DNA of 64,000 nt from Methanomassiliicoccus sp. (GTDB lineage: Archaea > Thermoplasmatota > Thermoplasmata > Methanomassiliicoccales > Methanomassiliicoccaceae): contig JAWQJJ010000002.1 in NCBI GenBank assembly GCA_033485155.1, positions 1-64,000 on the forward strand, given 5' to 3'. Every line of letters begins with the position of its first letter. Position 1 is the first letter of the stretch. Shown in pieces: positions 17,814-25,933 of the stretch. The notes below the pieces were generated by a model, which had not been told where the DNA came from, made no database searches, and saw nothing but the letters and a program-made list of their open reading frames with translations. The translations under genes and the position numbers were made by a program.

Positions 17814-18818
17814 CTATCTCGCCTTCCCCGTAGCCCATATGAGCATGCCTGCGGTCACCACCGCTATCACGGCCACCAGGAAGATGGTGTCCAACCCAAT
17901 CGCGGCTGCTTCGTTCTCCCCGATGGTGATAACTCCCAGGTCCTGCGGGCCGGCGAGAACGGTGACGTTTAGTGTGTACATAAGGGTCCCGTTAACGTAC
18001 ACTGCCAGGGTATGAACGCCGGGGGTTATGGCTATCGAGAAGGAGCCGTTCGGGTCCGTGCTCGCTACTGTCCCGTTGGAATCGACCGCCACTGTGGCCC
18101 CAGCCACCGCCGTACCGTTGGCCCACACCAGCTGGCCCGAGACCACCGGCATAGGCAACGAGGCGAACACTGTCAGCGACCTCTTCCCTGCCCCGTACTC
18201 GTTGACGGCGCACACCTCGTAGTTGTAGTATGAGTCGTTGAAAGCGACGTTCACATCGTCAAAGCTGAGGCCAGTGGTATTGGCGACTATGGTCGGCTCG
18301 CTGCCCCTCAGTCCACGGAACACACTATAGTGCATCAGCGGCTGTCCGCCGTCCGAGATCGGGGGGGACCATTGGAGGTGGACGTAAGAGCAGGTGACCG
18401 AAGCGGTGAGGCCCTGGGGGGCCGGCGGCGGCCCCAGGCTTATGGAGCTGAAGACCTCGGACCGATCGCCTTCGCCCAAGGTGTTGAAGGCGGCGACCGA
18501 ATAATAATAGGTGACGCCGTTGGAGACGCCAGTGTCCTGGTACAGGAAGAAACGCGCGGTGTTGGTATATACCTTCAGAGTGTAGAGGAGCGTGAGGCTA
18601 TCGGGGTCCGTTCCCCGGTAGATGTGCACGCCCCGGACATCGGCCGACTCATAATTGTCGGGGACGGTGCCCTTGATCATTATGCTGCCCTGCAGGGCGG
18701 TAACCTCAATGTCGTGGCAGGGCCCGGGCAGGACTGCGGCCGCAGCGTGACCGCTGCTGATGCCAACGAAGCCTCCCGCTGATATTAATAAGGCCAGCAC
18801 TACCCAGACGATTCTCAA
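17814..18818 (-). CDS. Surface-anchored fibronectin type III protein
   Basis: A 334-residue exported protein. A signal peptide covers about residues 1-27. Two fibronectin type III domains follow (about 35-130 and 132-225; GVHIYRGTDPDS, YYYSVAAFN and YNYEVCAVNEYG are typical strands). Next comes a carboxypeptidase-regulatory-like beta domain (about 226-295, with a DPNGSFSIAI turn). A C-terminal membrane helix (about 305-330) anchors it. It is probably a cell-surface adhesion or structural protein. It shares the helix-anchored beta-domain design with the large protein at 57 kb. Confidence 0.8.
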   Translation of the reverse strand: MRIVWVVLALLISAGGFVGISSGHAAAAVLPGPCHDIEVTALQGSIMIKGTVPDNYESADVRGVHIYRGTDPDSLTLLYTLKVYTNTARFFLYQDTGVSNGVTYYYSVAAFNTLGEGDRSEVFSSISLGPPPAPQGLTASVTCSYVHLQWSPPISDGGQPLMHYSVFRGLRGSEPTIVANTTGLSFDDVNVAFNDSYYNYEVCAVNEYGAGKRSLTVFASLPMPVVSGQLVWANGTAVAGATVAVDSNGTVASTDPNGSFSIAITPGVHTLAVYVNGTLMYTLNVTVLAGPQDLGVITIGENEAAAIGLDTIFLVAVIAVVTAGMLIWATGKAR

Positions 18819-18930
18819 GCTCTATCTCCGCACCCGCAGAGGATAAGATTCCTCATCCGTATAAAAATGTATATCCGTATAGTAGCACCGCCGACAGGCG
18901 CGAGACCGTACACGACGACGTGCTGCCGTT

Positions 18931-20649
18931 TCACTCGTCCAGCATCGTCAGGTCCCCCAGCGGCTGACCGAGCTCCTTGGCCTTGAGCACCCGGCGCATG
19001 ATCTTGCCGCTGCGCGTCTTCGGCAGCGTGTCGACGAACTCGATCTCCCTCGGGTACGCGTAGTATGCCAGCCGAGTCTTGACGAACTTGGTGATGTCCT
19101 CCTTCAGTTGGTCGGAGGGAGCGTGCCCCGGGCGCAGGGTGATGAAGGCCTTGACGATCTCGCCCCGCAGCTCGTCCGGTTTTCCGATGACCCCGGCCTC
19201 GGCGACGGCGGGGTGCTCGATGAGCGCCGACTCGACCTCGAACGGTCCGAGCCGCTCGCCGGAGGTCTTGATGACGTCGTCAGCTCGGCCCAGGAACCAG
19301 AAGTAGCCGTCCTCGTCCTTGTACGCCTGGTCCCCGGCGATGTACCAGCCGGGTATCTCGAAGTATTCCCGGTACTTCGGAGTGTTGCGCCAGATGCTGA
19401 TCATCATCGACGGCCAGCCCGGCCGCAGAGCGAGGAAGCCAAAGGTCCCCGGTGCGACCTCTTGGCCGTTCTCGTCAACAATCGCCGCTACCACCCCCGG
19501 CAGCGGCCTCCCCATAGATCCCGGGCGCATCTCCATGCACCGGTAGTTGGATATGCACGGCGCCCCTGTCTCGGTCTGCCACCAGTTGTCGTGAATGCGG
19601 CGATCGAGGCTCTTCAATCCCCACCGAATGACCTCTGGGTTCAGGGGCTCCCCGGCGGAGCAGATGTGCCTGAGTCGAGAGAGGTCATGTTCGGCGATGA
19701 CCTCATCCCCGGCCTTCATGAGCATCCTGAGGGCGGTGGGGGCGGTGAACCACACCGTTACCTTGAACTGTTCCATGATCGAATACCAGATGCGGGCGTT
19801 GAACCGCCCCTCATACGAGACGATGGTCGTTCCCAGATACCAAGGGCCGAAAATACCCACCGAGGTTCCGGTGACCCAGCCGGGGTCGGCGGTGCACCAG
19901 TAAGTATCATCCTCCCCCAGATCGACCACATAGCGGCATGCCATCAACTGTTGGGCCATGGCTTGGTGTCCCAGCAGCACGCCCTTCGGTTTCCCGGTCG
20001 AGCCCGAGGTGTAGTGGATGATGTACGGCTCGTTGGGAGACATGTTGATTGTCTGGTGGTCGGGGTCGCCCGACGCCATGACCTCGTCGAAGCTCACCGT
20101 CCGCTCGCCGAGGTCCGAACTATCTCCGACGATGATGAACCTTTCAATGTCCACCAGATCCTCTAGCACAGGCTCCAGCCGCTTGTACAGATAGGGAGAG
20201 GTGATCACAAACCGGGCGCCGCAGTCGAGGGCCCGGTCCTTGAACGCCTCCGGTCCCAGAGCAGAGAACAGGGGGCCGGCGATGCCTCCCATTTTGACGA
20301 TACCGAGGATGGCCATGTACAGTTCCGAGGTCCGGTCCAGGAACACGAAGATGCGGTCGCCCTTGACCGCCCCCAGTTTCTCCAGTCCCGAAGCGAACTG
20401 GTTGGTCAACCCGGTCAGCTCCCCGAAGGTGTACTTCTTGACGTGCCCATCGGCTTGGACGGAGTATAGGGCGATCTTGTTCTTCCTCCAGTTCTGGGCG
20501 TGCCGGTCGATTGCTTCCCGGGCCACGTTGTAGACCCCGCCTTTATGCCAGTCGAATTCCTTGTCGACCGAGGACCAGTTGAACTCGCGGTACGTCCGCT
20601 CATAATCGTCGAGGATCCCTGGTCCGTTCGGTGGTATCGCGTTACCCAT
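18931..20649 (-). CDS. AMP-forming acyl-CoA (acetyl-CoA) synthetase
   Basis: A 572-residue member of the acyl-adenylate-forming family that activates a carboxylate with ATP and CoA. Motifs: YTSGSTGKPKGVLL (nucleotide loop), DNWWQTETG, YIAGDQAYKDEDGYFWFLGR and the C-terminal KTRSGKIMRR with the catalytic Lys. The WWQTETG form resembles acetyl-CoA synthetases, though the protein is shorter than the bacterial enzyme (about 650). Acetate, propionate or a branched acid is possible. The ATG at 20649 has an AGAGGAAG binding site. Confidence 0.88.
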   Translation of the reverse strand: MGNAIPPNGPGILDDYERTYREFNWSSVDKEFDWHKGGVYNVAREAIDRHAQNWRKNKIALYSVQADGHVKKYTFGELTGLTNQFASGLEKLGAVKGDRIFVFLDRTSELYMAILGIVKMGGIAGPLFSALGPEAFKDRALDCGARFVITSPYLYKRLEPVLEDLVDIERFIIVGDSSDLGERTVSFDEVMASGDPDHQTINMSPNEPYIIHYTSGSTGKPKGVLLGHQAMAQQLMACRYVVDLGEDDTYWCTADPGWVTGTSVGIFGPWYLGTTIVSYEGRFNARIWYSIMEQFKVTVWFTAPTALRMLMKAGDEVIAEHDLSRLRHICSAGEPLNPEVIRWGLKSLDRRIHDNWWQTETGAPCISNYRCMEMRPGSMGRPLPGVVAAIVDENGQEVAPGTFGFLALRPGWPSMMISIWRNTPKYREYFEIPGWYIAGDQAYKDEDGYFWFLGRADDVIKTSGERLGPFEVESALIEHPAVAEAGVIGKPDELRGEIVKAFITLRPGHAPSDQLKEDITKFVKTRLAYYAYPREIEFVDTLPKTRSGKIMRRVLKAKELGQPLGDLTMLDE

Positions 20650-20766
20650 GCCTTGCTTCCTCTGAAGTATCAACGGCACGAACGAGGATTCCATATTTAA
20701 GCGGTCCTAGCGCATCCGCCGGAGGGGCTGTCCTTCTGCGGAAGGTGAAGGCTAGCAACGAAGGTT

Positions 20767-21522
20767 TCAATAGGGCCGGCTCAGGGCCGAGGTCACCCTG
20801 TCAGAGAGGTCAGGGTAGCCATCCACTCTCTCGCCCCGCGGGCCGAGCACCTCCCCCTTCCGCAGCACGATTTCACCGTCGACGATCATCTTAATCGCCT
20901 CCATGAGCAACGGCGCTTCCCGTTGGACTTCTTGATCCCGCACCGCCTGCACCAGCTCTCCTTTCGCGGCGTGCCGCGACATCAGGGGTCCGACCCCGAA
21001 GGAGTCGAAAGCGATGATCGACCCACGGTCAAGCTCCGGACTGCACACGTGAACGGTCGCCCCGTAGGTGGGGTCACCATTGTCAACGACCTGAGTGACG
21101 ATCTCCTCCCAAGTCCCCTTGTAAGAGTCCGGGAGCGCGGGGTGAAGGTTGATCAGGTCGTACTCCCGGCAGGTTTGGGGATCGATTATGAGCATGTATC
21201 CGGCGAGCACCCCGAAGTCCATGGGGTAGCGGGAGATTCGTTCCCGGACCCCCGCCCCATAGGCGTCCCGCCACGCCTCGATGTCCTTGGTCTTGAGCTC
21301 CGGCTTGAAGCCATCGGACGGGAAGATGATGACCGGCACACCGTCCTCCTCGGCCATCTGGACGATCTTCTTACGATACTCGTTACCCTTTATGTCCCGA
21401 TTAATGAACACGAAGGATAGCTTGGCGTCGATGTCCCCGCTTCGAATGCGGTTCCGCATGGTGGTGAAAAGATTGAGCGAACCCGGCCCCCGGGCGGTGG
21501 TGAACCATCCGATCCTCATCAT
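20767..21522 (-). CDS. Formyltransferase, phosphoribosylglycinamide formyltransferase-like (PurN-like)
   Basis: A 251-residue protein of the formyltransferase fold. The N-terminal segment IGWFTTARGPGSLNLF resembles the GAR transformylase loop, and the catalytic signature NLHPALPDSYKGTWEEIV contains the His/Pro motif; the conserved Asp follows in the strand ending CSPELDRGSIIAF. PurN transfers formyl from 10-formyl-tetrahydrofolate in purine synthesis. The protein is longer than bacterial PurN (about 210), so a related formyl transfer reaction is possible. No other purine gene is adjacent. Confidence 0.7.
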   Translation of the reverse strand: MMRIGWFTTARGPGSLNLFTTMRNRIRSGDIDAKLSFVFINRDIKGNEYRKKIVQMAEEDGVPVIIFPSDGFKPELKTKDIEAWRDAYGAGVRERISRYPMDFGVLAGYMLIIDPQTCREYDLINLHPALPDSYKGTWEEIVTQVVDNGDPTYGATVHVCSPELDRGSIIAFDSFGVGPLMSRHAAKGELVQAVRDQEVQREAPLLMEAIKMIVDGEIVLRKGEVLGPRGERVDGYPDLSDRVTSALSRPY

Positions 21523-21681
21523 GTGATACCTCTGTCATCGATAACGACCTCGGGGAAGCACAGGCCGTGCGCTCCCTGGGCATGACGGGAGAGGCGGCAG
21601 AAATATAAATCGGTTCGGCCGGCGGCAGGGGCATGCTTATTTGGTTGCCGGTCCCTTCTCCGCACCGTGTCCGTGCGATGG

Positions 21682-22338
21682 ATGGTGGAGCGGGCTAATC
21701 ACGGGGGGCCGATCTCGATGATCGTGCGTCATGCCGAGCGTCACGCGGTCGGTGACATCGGCCACAGCCTGGAAGTCGGGCTGACGACAAAGGGCAGGGA
21801 AGATTCGGTCGCTTTTGGCCGATCCATAAGCGGCTCCCGTCCGGTACGGCTCTTCCACAGCCCGGCGGTGCGATGCAGAGAGACTGCCCTGGGCATTGCC
21901 GAGGGCCTGAGGTCCAACGGTCACCAGGTGATCTTTCTTGAAGAGAGCCCGTTACTGTGTGCCCCTTATCTCAAGGACTCCCGAGTGCTCGGGGACGCCG
22001 ACCGGCTGGGACATGAATTCATGCGCGCATGGTTCGATGGTAGGTTCGATCCCCGTTGGCTCCTTCCGACCTCCGAAGCGGCGGACATGGTCTTGTCACA
22101 GGTCATCGACGGCTTGAGCTCGGCCTCGGCCGATCACCTGGACATTCACGTGTCCCATGACTGGGAGGTCGTGCTGCTGAGGGAAGAGCTCCTGGGGATC
22201 CGGTACGAGGACGCAGGATGGGTCGACTACCTCACTGGCATAGCCTTCACCGTCACCGGGAGCATGTATGAGGTGTCATCCCCTCTAGGGCACGGCCGTT
22301 TCGCTTACCGCAACGGACGCCGGGGCGACGGGCACTGA
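21682..22338 (+). CDS. Histidine phosphatase superfamily protein
   Basis: A 218-residue protein with the branch-1 signature VRHAERHAVGD close to the N-terminus. The second catalytic His is in DIHVSHDWEVVLL near residue 165. Such enzymes form a phospho-histidine intermediate and cleave phosphate from sugars, nucleotides or proteins; the substrate is not evident. The ATG at 21682 is preferred; GTG codons at 21667 and 21673 are alternatives. Confidence 0.75.
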   Translation: MVERANHGGPISMIVRHAERHAVGDIGHSLEVGLTTKGREDSVAFGRSISGSRPVRLFHSPAVRCRETALGIAEGLRSNGHQVIFLEESPLLCAPYLKDSRVLGDADRLGHEFMRAWFDGRFDPRWLLPTSEAADMVLSQVIDGLSSASADHLDIHVSHDWEVVLLREELLGIRYEDAGWVDYLTGIAFTVTGSMYEVSSPLGHGRFAYRNGRRGDGH

Positions 22339-22428
22339 GCCATATCTCCATGGCATGCCCGCCAGCCCTCTGACGCCCCCGGGGCTGAGGGGAAAAAGAA
22401 TCTCTACCCACTACCGTATGCGTTCTCC

Positions 22429-23334
22429 ATGGACGGGCAGGACCTGATGCTGATACAGTTGCTGGTGCACGACCCCCGGGCGACCTACCGCGAGCTCGCG
22501 GACAGGATGGGAATGTCAGTGCAGGCGGTTCATCGGCGGCTGGCCCTCCTGCAGGAGGGAGGTGTGATCCTCGGGTTCACCACCACGCTCTCCATCCCCT
22601 ACCTGGAGGCGATCCCGGTGACCATTCACGGCCGCGCCCCGGGAAGGACGAAGGGTGAGGTGGCCAGGGCCTTCGATGGCAATGGCTTGATCTCCGGGGC
22701 CCTATTCGGAAGCGGAGGGGTGCTGGTGATATCCGCCCTGCTCCGAAGGATTACCGAGCTGGACGATCTCATTGCCCAGGTCAGGGCTGGAACGGGAATG
22801 GCCCAGCCGTGGGTGGGTATCGAGAGCATCAGGCTTTCTGGAACACGGCCGGCCACTATCGGCGCTGAGCCTCTGAGCTCTTTGGACATGCGGATCGTGG
22901 CATCCTTGGCCGGGGACGCCCGGAAGGCCTCCACCGATGTGGCCAAAGAGCTCGGGGTGACCGCAGCGACGGTGGGCAGGCGACTGGAAAGGCTGGAAGC
23001 CATCGGAGCGCTGGAATATGTTACCATGCTGCACCCCGGCTTTTCCGGCGATATCGTGTCCATCTTCCAAGTCGACCTCGAGGACGGGGCCGACCGGACC
23101 GAGGTGATCGCTCGCCTGCGGTCGAGCCTGGGGGCGAGCGCCGAATTCTACCGTACCTTCGTTAATGTCCCTGACCGCATATCCTTCGTCGCCTGGAACG
23201 GCACCCTCCGGGAGCTGGAGCTGACCCTCGACCAGGTCGTGGGAGAACGAGGGATTCGTGCGGCGGTACCGGATATTATCTTCACCGGATGGTACCACCC
23301 GACCTGGCGGGATCTCATGGTCCTTCGCCATTGA
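22429..23334 (+). CDS. Two-module Lrp/AsnC-type transcription regulator
   Basis: A 301-residue regulator built of two winged-helix modules, each followed by a sensor-like alpha/beta domain. Helix-turn-helix 1 is at about 18-45 (YRELADRMGMSVQAVHRRL), and helix-turn-helix 2 is at about 165-190 (STDVAKELGVTAATVGRRL). Single Lrp proteins are about 150 residues, so this is a duplicated form in one chain. A close paralogue of the same design lies at 34120-35019 beside hgcCAB. The target is unknown; no adjacent gene is an obvious partner. Confidence 0.8.
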   Translation: MDGQDLMLIQLLVHDPRATYRELADRMGMSVQAVHRRLALLQEGGVILGFTTTLSIPYLEAIPVTIHGRAPGRTKGEVARAFDGNGLISGALFGSGGVLVISALLRRITELDDLIAQVRAGTGMAQPWVGIESIRLSGTRPATIGAEPLSSLDMRIVASLAGDARKASTDVAKELGVTAATVGRRLERLEAIGALEYVTMLHPGFSGDIVSIFQVDLEDGADRTEVIARLRSSLGASAEFYRTFVNVPDRISFVAWNGTLRELELTLDQVVGERGIRAAVPDIIFTGWYHPTWRDLMVLRH

Positions 23335-23500
23335 GATCTGGACTGATCCATGATGGCGGCTCTTTCAAGCGTCCGGTTGACAATGGCTTGTTTTCTTCGC
23401 CTGCGATGCCCCGGTCATCAACACGTTCGTGAACACGGGAATATGATCCTCTAGCATCATGCTTGATTCAGGCAGGAAGGACCTGCTAGGATGAGACTAC

Positions 23501-23932
23501 ATGGATCAGAATATTACGCTTCGAAAGGAACGCGCCCTCCTCGGACGCAGGGACATCATCGGCGGATTCACCGCCGCCCACGGAATCATGCATGCCCTGC
23601 TGCTGACCACACCTCGCCCGGACGGCGGGGTGGGCAACTTCGTTACTCGGGGAGGGGATGTCCAGCTGCTCAGCTCCCTCGGTCTAGGAGCTGGGGCAAT
23701 CGATCTGATGGGGGCGGCCCTCACATCGATCGTCACCGTGTGCTTCGTGATCTCCGCCATGGCTTACCTGCGTCAGCGCCGTGGGTGGGAAGGCTGGCTG
23801 CTCTTCTCCTCGACCCTCTCCATAGTCCTTCTGTCCCTGTTCTGGAACGACTGGATGATCGTGGGGCCGCTCATCGACCTCGGGCTGATGGCTCTGGCTC
23901 TGCGCTCGATGAAGGGGGTGACCGGAGCATGA
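23501..23932 (+). CDS. Four-helix membrane protein of unknown family
   Basis: A 143-residue protein with about four membrane helices, starting near GGFTAAHGIMHALLL, LGLGAGAIDLMGAAL, FVISAMAYL and LLFSSTLSIVLLSLFW. Family unknown. Its stop codon overlaps the ATG of the iron-sulfur flavoprotein gene (ATGA), so it is the first gene of a three-gene operon. It might pass electrons or substrate to the flavoprotein (inference). Confidence 0.6.
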   Translation: MDQNITLRKERALLGRRDIIGGFTAAHGIMHALLLTTPRPDGGVGNFVTRGGDVQLLSSLGLGAGAIDLMGAALTSIVTVCFVISAMAYLRQRRGWEGWLLFSSTLSIVLLSLFWNDWMIVGPLIDLGLMALALRSMKGVTGA

Positions 23933-24699
23933 GGGTCCTGGTCATAATGGGCAGTCCCCGGCGGAACGGTACCGGGACCGAGGTGGCGCGTATGATCGGG
24001 GAGCGGCTTCGATGGAGGGGAAGCGTGGAGGTGGAGATGCTGCACCTCGCAGACACGAGCCTCCGATCCTGCTGCGGCTGCTTCAGCTGCATAAAGCAGG
24101 GCGAGGACCGCTGCCCTTTCAAGGAGGAGAGGATCGCCATCGAGGAGCGAATCGAGGCCGCCGATGGCATAGTCCTAATCTCTCCGGGCTACGTCCAGAA
24201 CGTCTCCGCCCTCATGAAGAATTTCATGGATCGGATGGCCTACACCAATCACCGGCCGAGGTTCTTCCAAAAGAAGACGATGATCGTAGCCAACGGAGGT
24301 GCGGGACTGGACAAGACCCTAGACGCGCTGCGCATCGCCATCGGCGGACCGGAGGTGGTGAGCGAGCTGGCCTACTTGCAGCTGCCCTGGCAGATCCGAC
24401 CACAGGCCAGGGAGAAGAGGAAGAGAGCGCTCGTTCGCGCTACCGACCGTTTCTACGATGCGCTGGTGAGAAGGGACATGCGGCCCTCGTTCGGTAACTA
24501 CATGCGCTTCCGCTTCTTCAAGAGCGCCAGCGAGGCGGCGAAGGAGCACCTGCCAGCAGACTACGCTTACTACCGGGACCTAGGCCGCTACTACTATGAG
24601 GTAAAGGTCGGGGCGGGGACCCGCCTGATGGCCGCCATAACGATGGCCATCGCCCTGCCTATGATGAAGGACATGGCTCCCTGGCCCGGGGAGGAGTGA
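23929..24699 (+). CDS. Iron-sulfur flavoprotein (Isf-like NADPH-dependent FMN reductase family)
   Basis: A 256-residue flavodoxin-fold protein. The FMN phosphate loop GSPRRNGTG is at residues 8-16. The compact cluster motif CX2CX2CX7C is exact (Cys48, Cys51, Cys54, Cys62), as in the iron-sulfur flavoprotein Isf of Methanosarcina, which carries a 4Fe-4S cluster and FMN and helps reduce oxygen or peroxide. A C-terminal extension of about 70 residues ends in a hydrophobic Ala/Met segment. It overlaps both neighbours by four bases, so the three genes are coupled. Confidence 0.85.
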   Translation: MRVLVIMGSPRRNGTGTEVARMIGERLRWRGSVEVEMLHLADTSLRSCCGCFSCIKQGEDRCPFKEERIAIEERIEAADGIVLISPGYVQNVSALMKNFMDRMAYTNHRPRFFQKKTMIVANGGAGLDKTLDALRIAIGGPEVVSELAYLQLPWQIRPQAREKRKRALVRATDRFYDALVRRDMRPSFGNYMRFRFFKSASEAAKEHLPADYAYYRDLGRYYYEVKVGAGTRLMAAITMAIALPMMKDMAPWPGEE

Positions 24700-25004
24700 G
24701 CGTGGAAGACGAGTCGTTTCGCCTTCTCGGCGAATCAGCCGTACTGCGGGTGGGAGTGAAGCAGCACCGGAAGGGCACGGGCATCGAGGTCCTGGCTCGT
24801 GTCACTCCTTTCGGAACTTCGTTCCGACCCGGCGAGGTCAGGGACATGCTGGGCCGCCTGGAGGCGCTGGAGGACAGAGATTACGTACTGACCGTGGAGG
24901 ATGGATGGTGGGTGGTATGCGACAAGGCGGTGACCGAAGCGGAACTTCCAGAGGAGGAGTTCTTCATCCTCGCCATATTCGCCGATCTGCTCGAGAAACG
25001 CTAA
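24696..25004 (+). CDS. Small acidic protein of unknown function
   Basis: A 102-residue protein starting at GTG 24696, overlapping the flavoprotein stop codon (GTGA). It is rich in Glu and Asp, with a pattern of short beta strands ending in a helix (FFILAIFADLLEKR). No family is recognised. Its coupling to the iron-sulfur flavoprotein suggests a role in the same redox unit. Confidence 0.55.
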   Translation: MSVEDESFRLLGESAVLRVGVKQHRKGTGIEVLARVTPFGTSFRPGEVRDMLGRLEALEDRDYVLTVEDGWWVVCDKAVTEAELPEEEFFILAIFADLLEKR

Positions 25005-25066
25005 ATGGCTCGGGATCGACGCTGGACTTCGAAGTTCATCATCCTGTGGATGTCGTCCTTGCCCAA

Positions 25067-25179
25067 TTACTTCTCCGGTTGACGGTCGGCCTTGTGCATC
25101 TGGACATGCTTGAGTACCTCTCTTCGTTCTCAGCCGTAACGTTGAAGGCGCAGAATGGATACTGAAATTGCTCGATCAT
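25067..25179 (-). pseudogene. Frameshifted small gene (DUF1059-like)
   Basis: From an ATG at 25177-25179, with a strong GGAGGT binding site just upstream, the frame reads QYPFCAFNVTAENEE. It then loses sense, while the frame offset by two bases continues naturally as EVLKHVQMHKADRQPEK and stops at 25067. The break falls in a GAGAG run where two extra bases (AG) would explain it. Restored, the product is about 37 residues with the Cys-x-Phe, NEEEVLKHVQMH pattern of DUF1059-type mini-proteins. It could be a true pseudogene or a sequencing slip. Confidence 0.5.
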
Positions 25180-25244
25180 AGGATGACCTCCCCATCCCAT
25201 CCTGCCTGTTCGTTCGCCTGGGCCAAGGCCGCCCGCGGGCCGAC

Positions 25245-25814
25245 CTAGTAGAGCGTACCCTGATATTCCCCCGTCACCGGGCAGCCCATGCACATGCGCC
25301 CTTTGAACGACTGGCAGTCCGTGCATCGGAGCTGGATGCCGCAGGGGGGCATATGGCTCTTCTTGGGCTTGAGGCTCACCGGGATGATGAAATCCTTTAC
25401 CGAGGAGATCACGATGTCGAAGTCCAGGTCCTTGACCGAGGGGTCCGAGCGCAGGTGCCCGTTGACGATCGCTTCCAGGGTGGTGACGCTCTCGCTGAAA
25501 AAGAACAGGCACAGATTATGGCGGCCGGACACACTGAACCCATTGGCGAAGTAGGGGCAGTTGACGAACATCTTTAAGATGCTGTCCGGCCGGGTGGACG
25601 AGAGATCGACCTTGGCGAGGTAAAGGCCCATTTTAAGGGGGTTAACCCCCACGATCGTCTCCAGGGCGCCGTCCTGCTTGAGCCGGGCGACCCTGGCGGC
25701 CACTGAGGGCTGGGAGAGCTTCAGCACCCTGGCTATCGATTCCTGAGATACGTCGGGATCGGTCGAGTATATGGAGATGATGATTTTGTCCTTCTCATCT
25801 AGGCGGGCGGTCAT
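25245..25814 (-). CDS. Lrp/AsnC-type regulator with cysteine-rich C-terminal tail
   Basis: A 189-residue regulator. Residues 1-60 form the AsnC-type helix-turn-helix (QESIARVLKLSQPSVAARV) and residues 65-145 the Lrp sensor domain. A 35-residue tail carries five cysteines (Cys158, 164, 167, 175, 178), seen as CTDCQSF and MCMGCP. The tail is not part of normal Lrp proteins and could hold an iron-sulfur cluster or zinc. The gene is divergent from hybrid cluster protein with palindromes in between, so I infer a redox- or NO-responsive regulator of hcp and of itself. Confidence 0.8.
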   Translation of the reverse strand: MTARLDEKDKIIISIYSTDPDVSQESIARVLKLSQPSVAARVARLKQDGALETIVGVNPLKMGLYLAKVDLSSTRPDSILKMFVNCPYFANGFSVSGRHNLCLFFFSESVTTLEAIVNGHLRSDPSVKDLDFDIVISSVKDFIIPVSLKPKKSHMPPCGIQLRCTDCQSFKGRMCMGCPVTGEYQGTLY

Positions 25815-25872
25815 TTCTCTCGTTCCATTAATGATAATCCGATAGATAATAGGATGTTTTAAACAATTTCCT

Positions 25873-25904
25873 ATATTTCATCAGAAATATGATTATATAT
25901 CATA
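25873..25904. promoter_or_regulatory. Overlapping palindromes in the regulator-hcp intergenic region
   Basis: Two perfect inverted repeats lie end to end: ATATTTC-atca-GAAATAT (25873-25890) and TATGAT-tatat-ATCATA (25888-25904). The second coincides with the likely TATA box of hcp, 30-46 bases before its ATG. They are candidate operator sites for the divergent Cys-tailed Lrp regulator. Confidence 0.55.
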
Positions 25905-25933
25905 AGGATAGTAAAAACCTTGGAGATATCGCA

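Noticed and set aside
19108-20166. Plus-strand open frame of 352 codons opposite the acyl-CoA synthetase
   Set aside because: The synthetase frame holds all family motifs; the opposite frame is Arg/Pro/His-rich and reads as a shadow.
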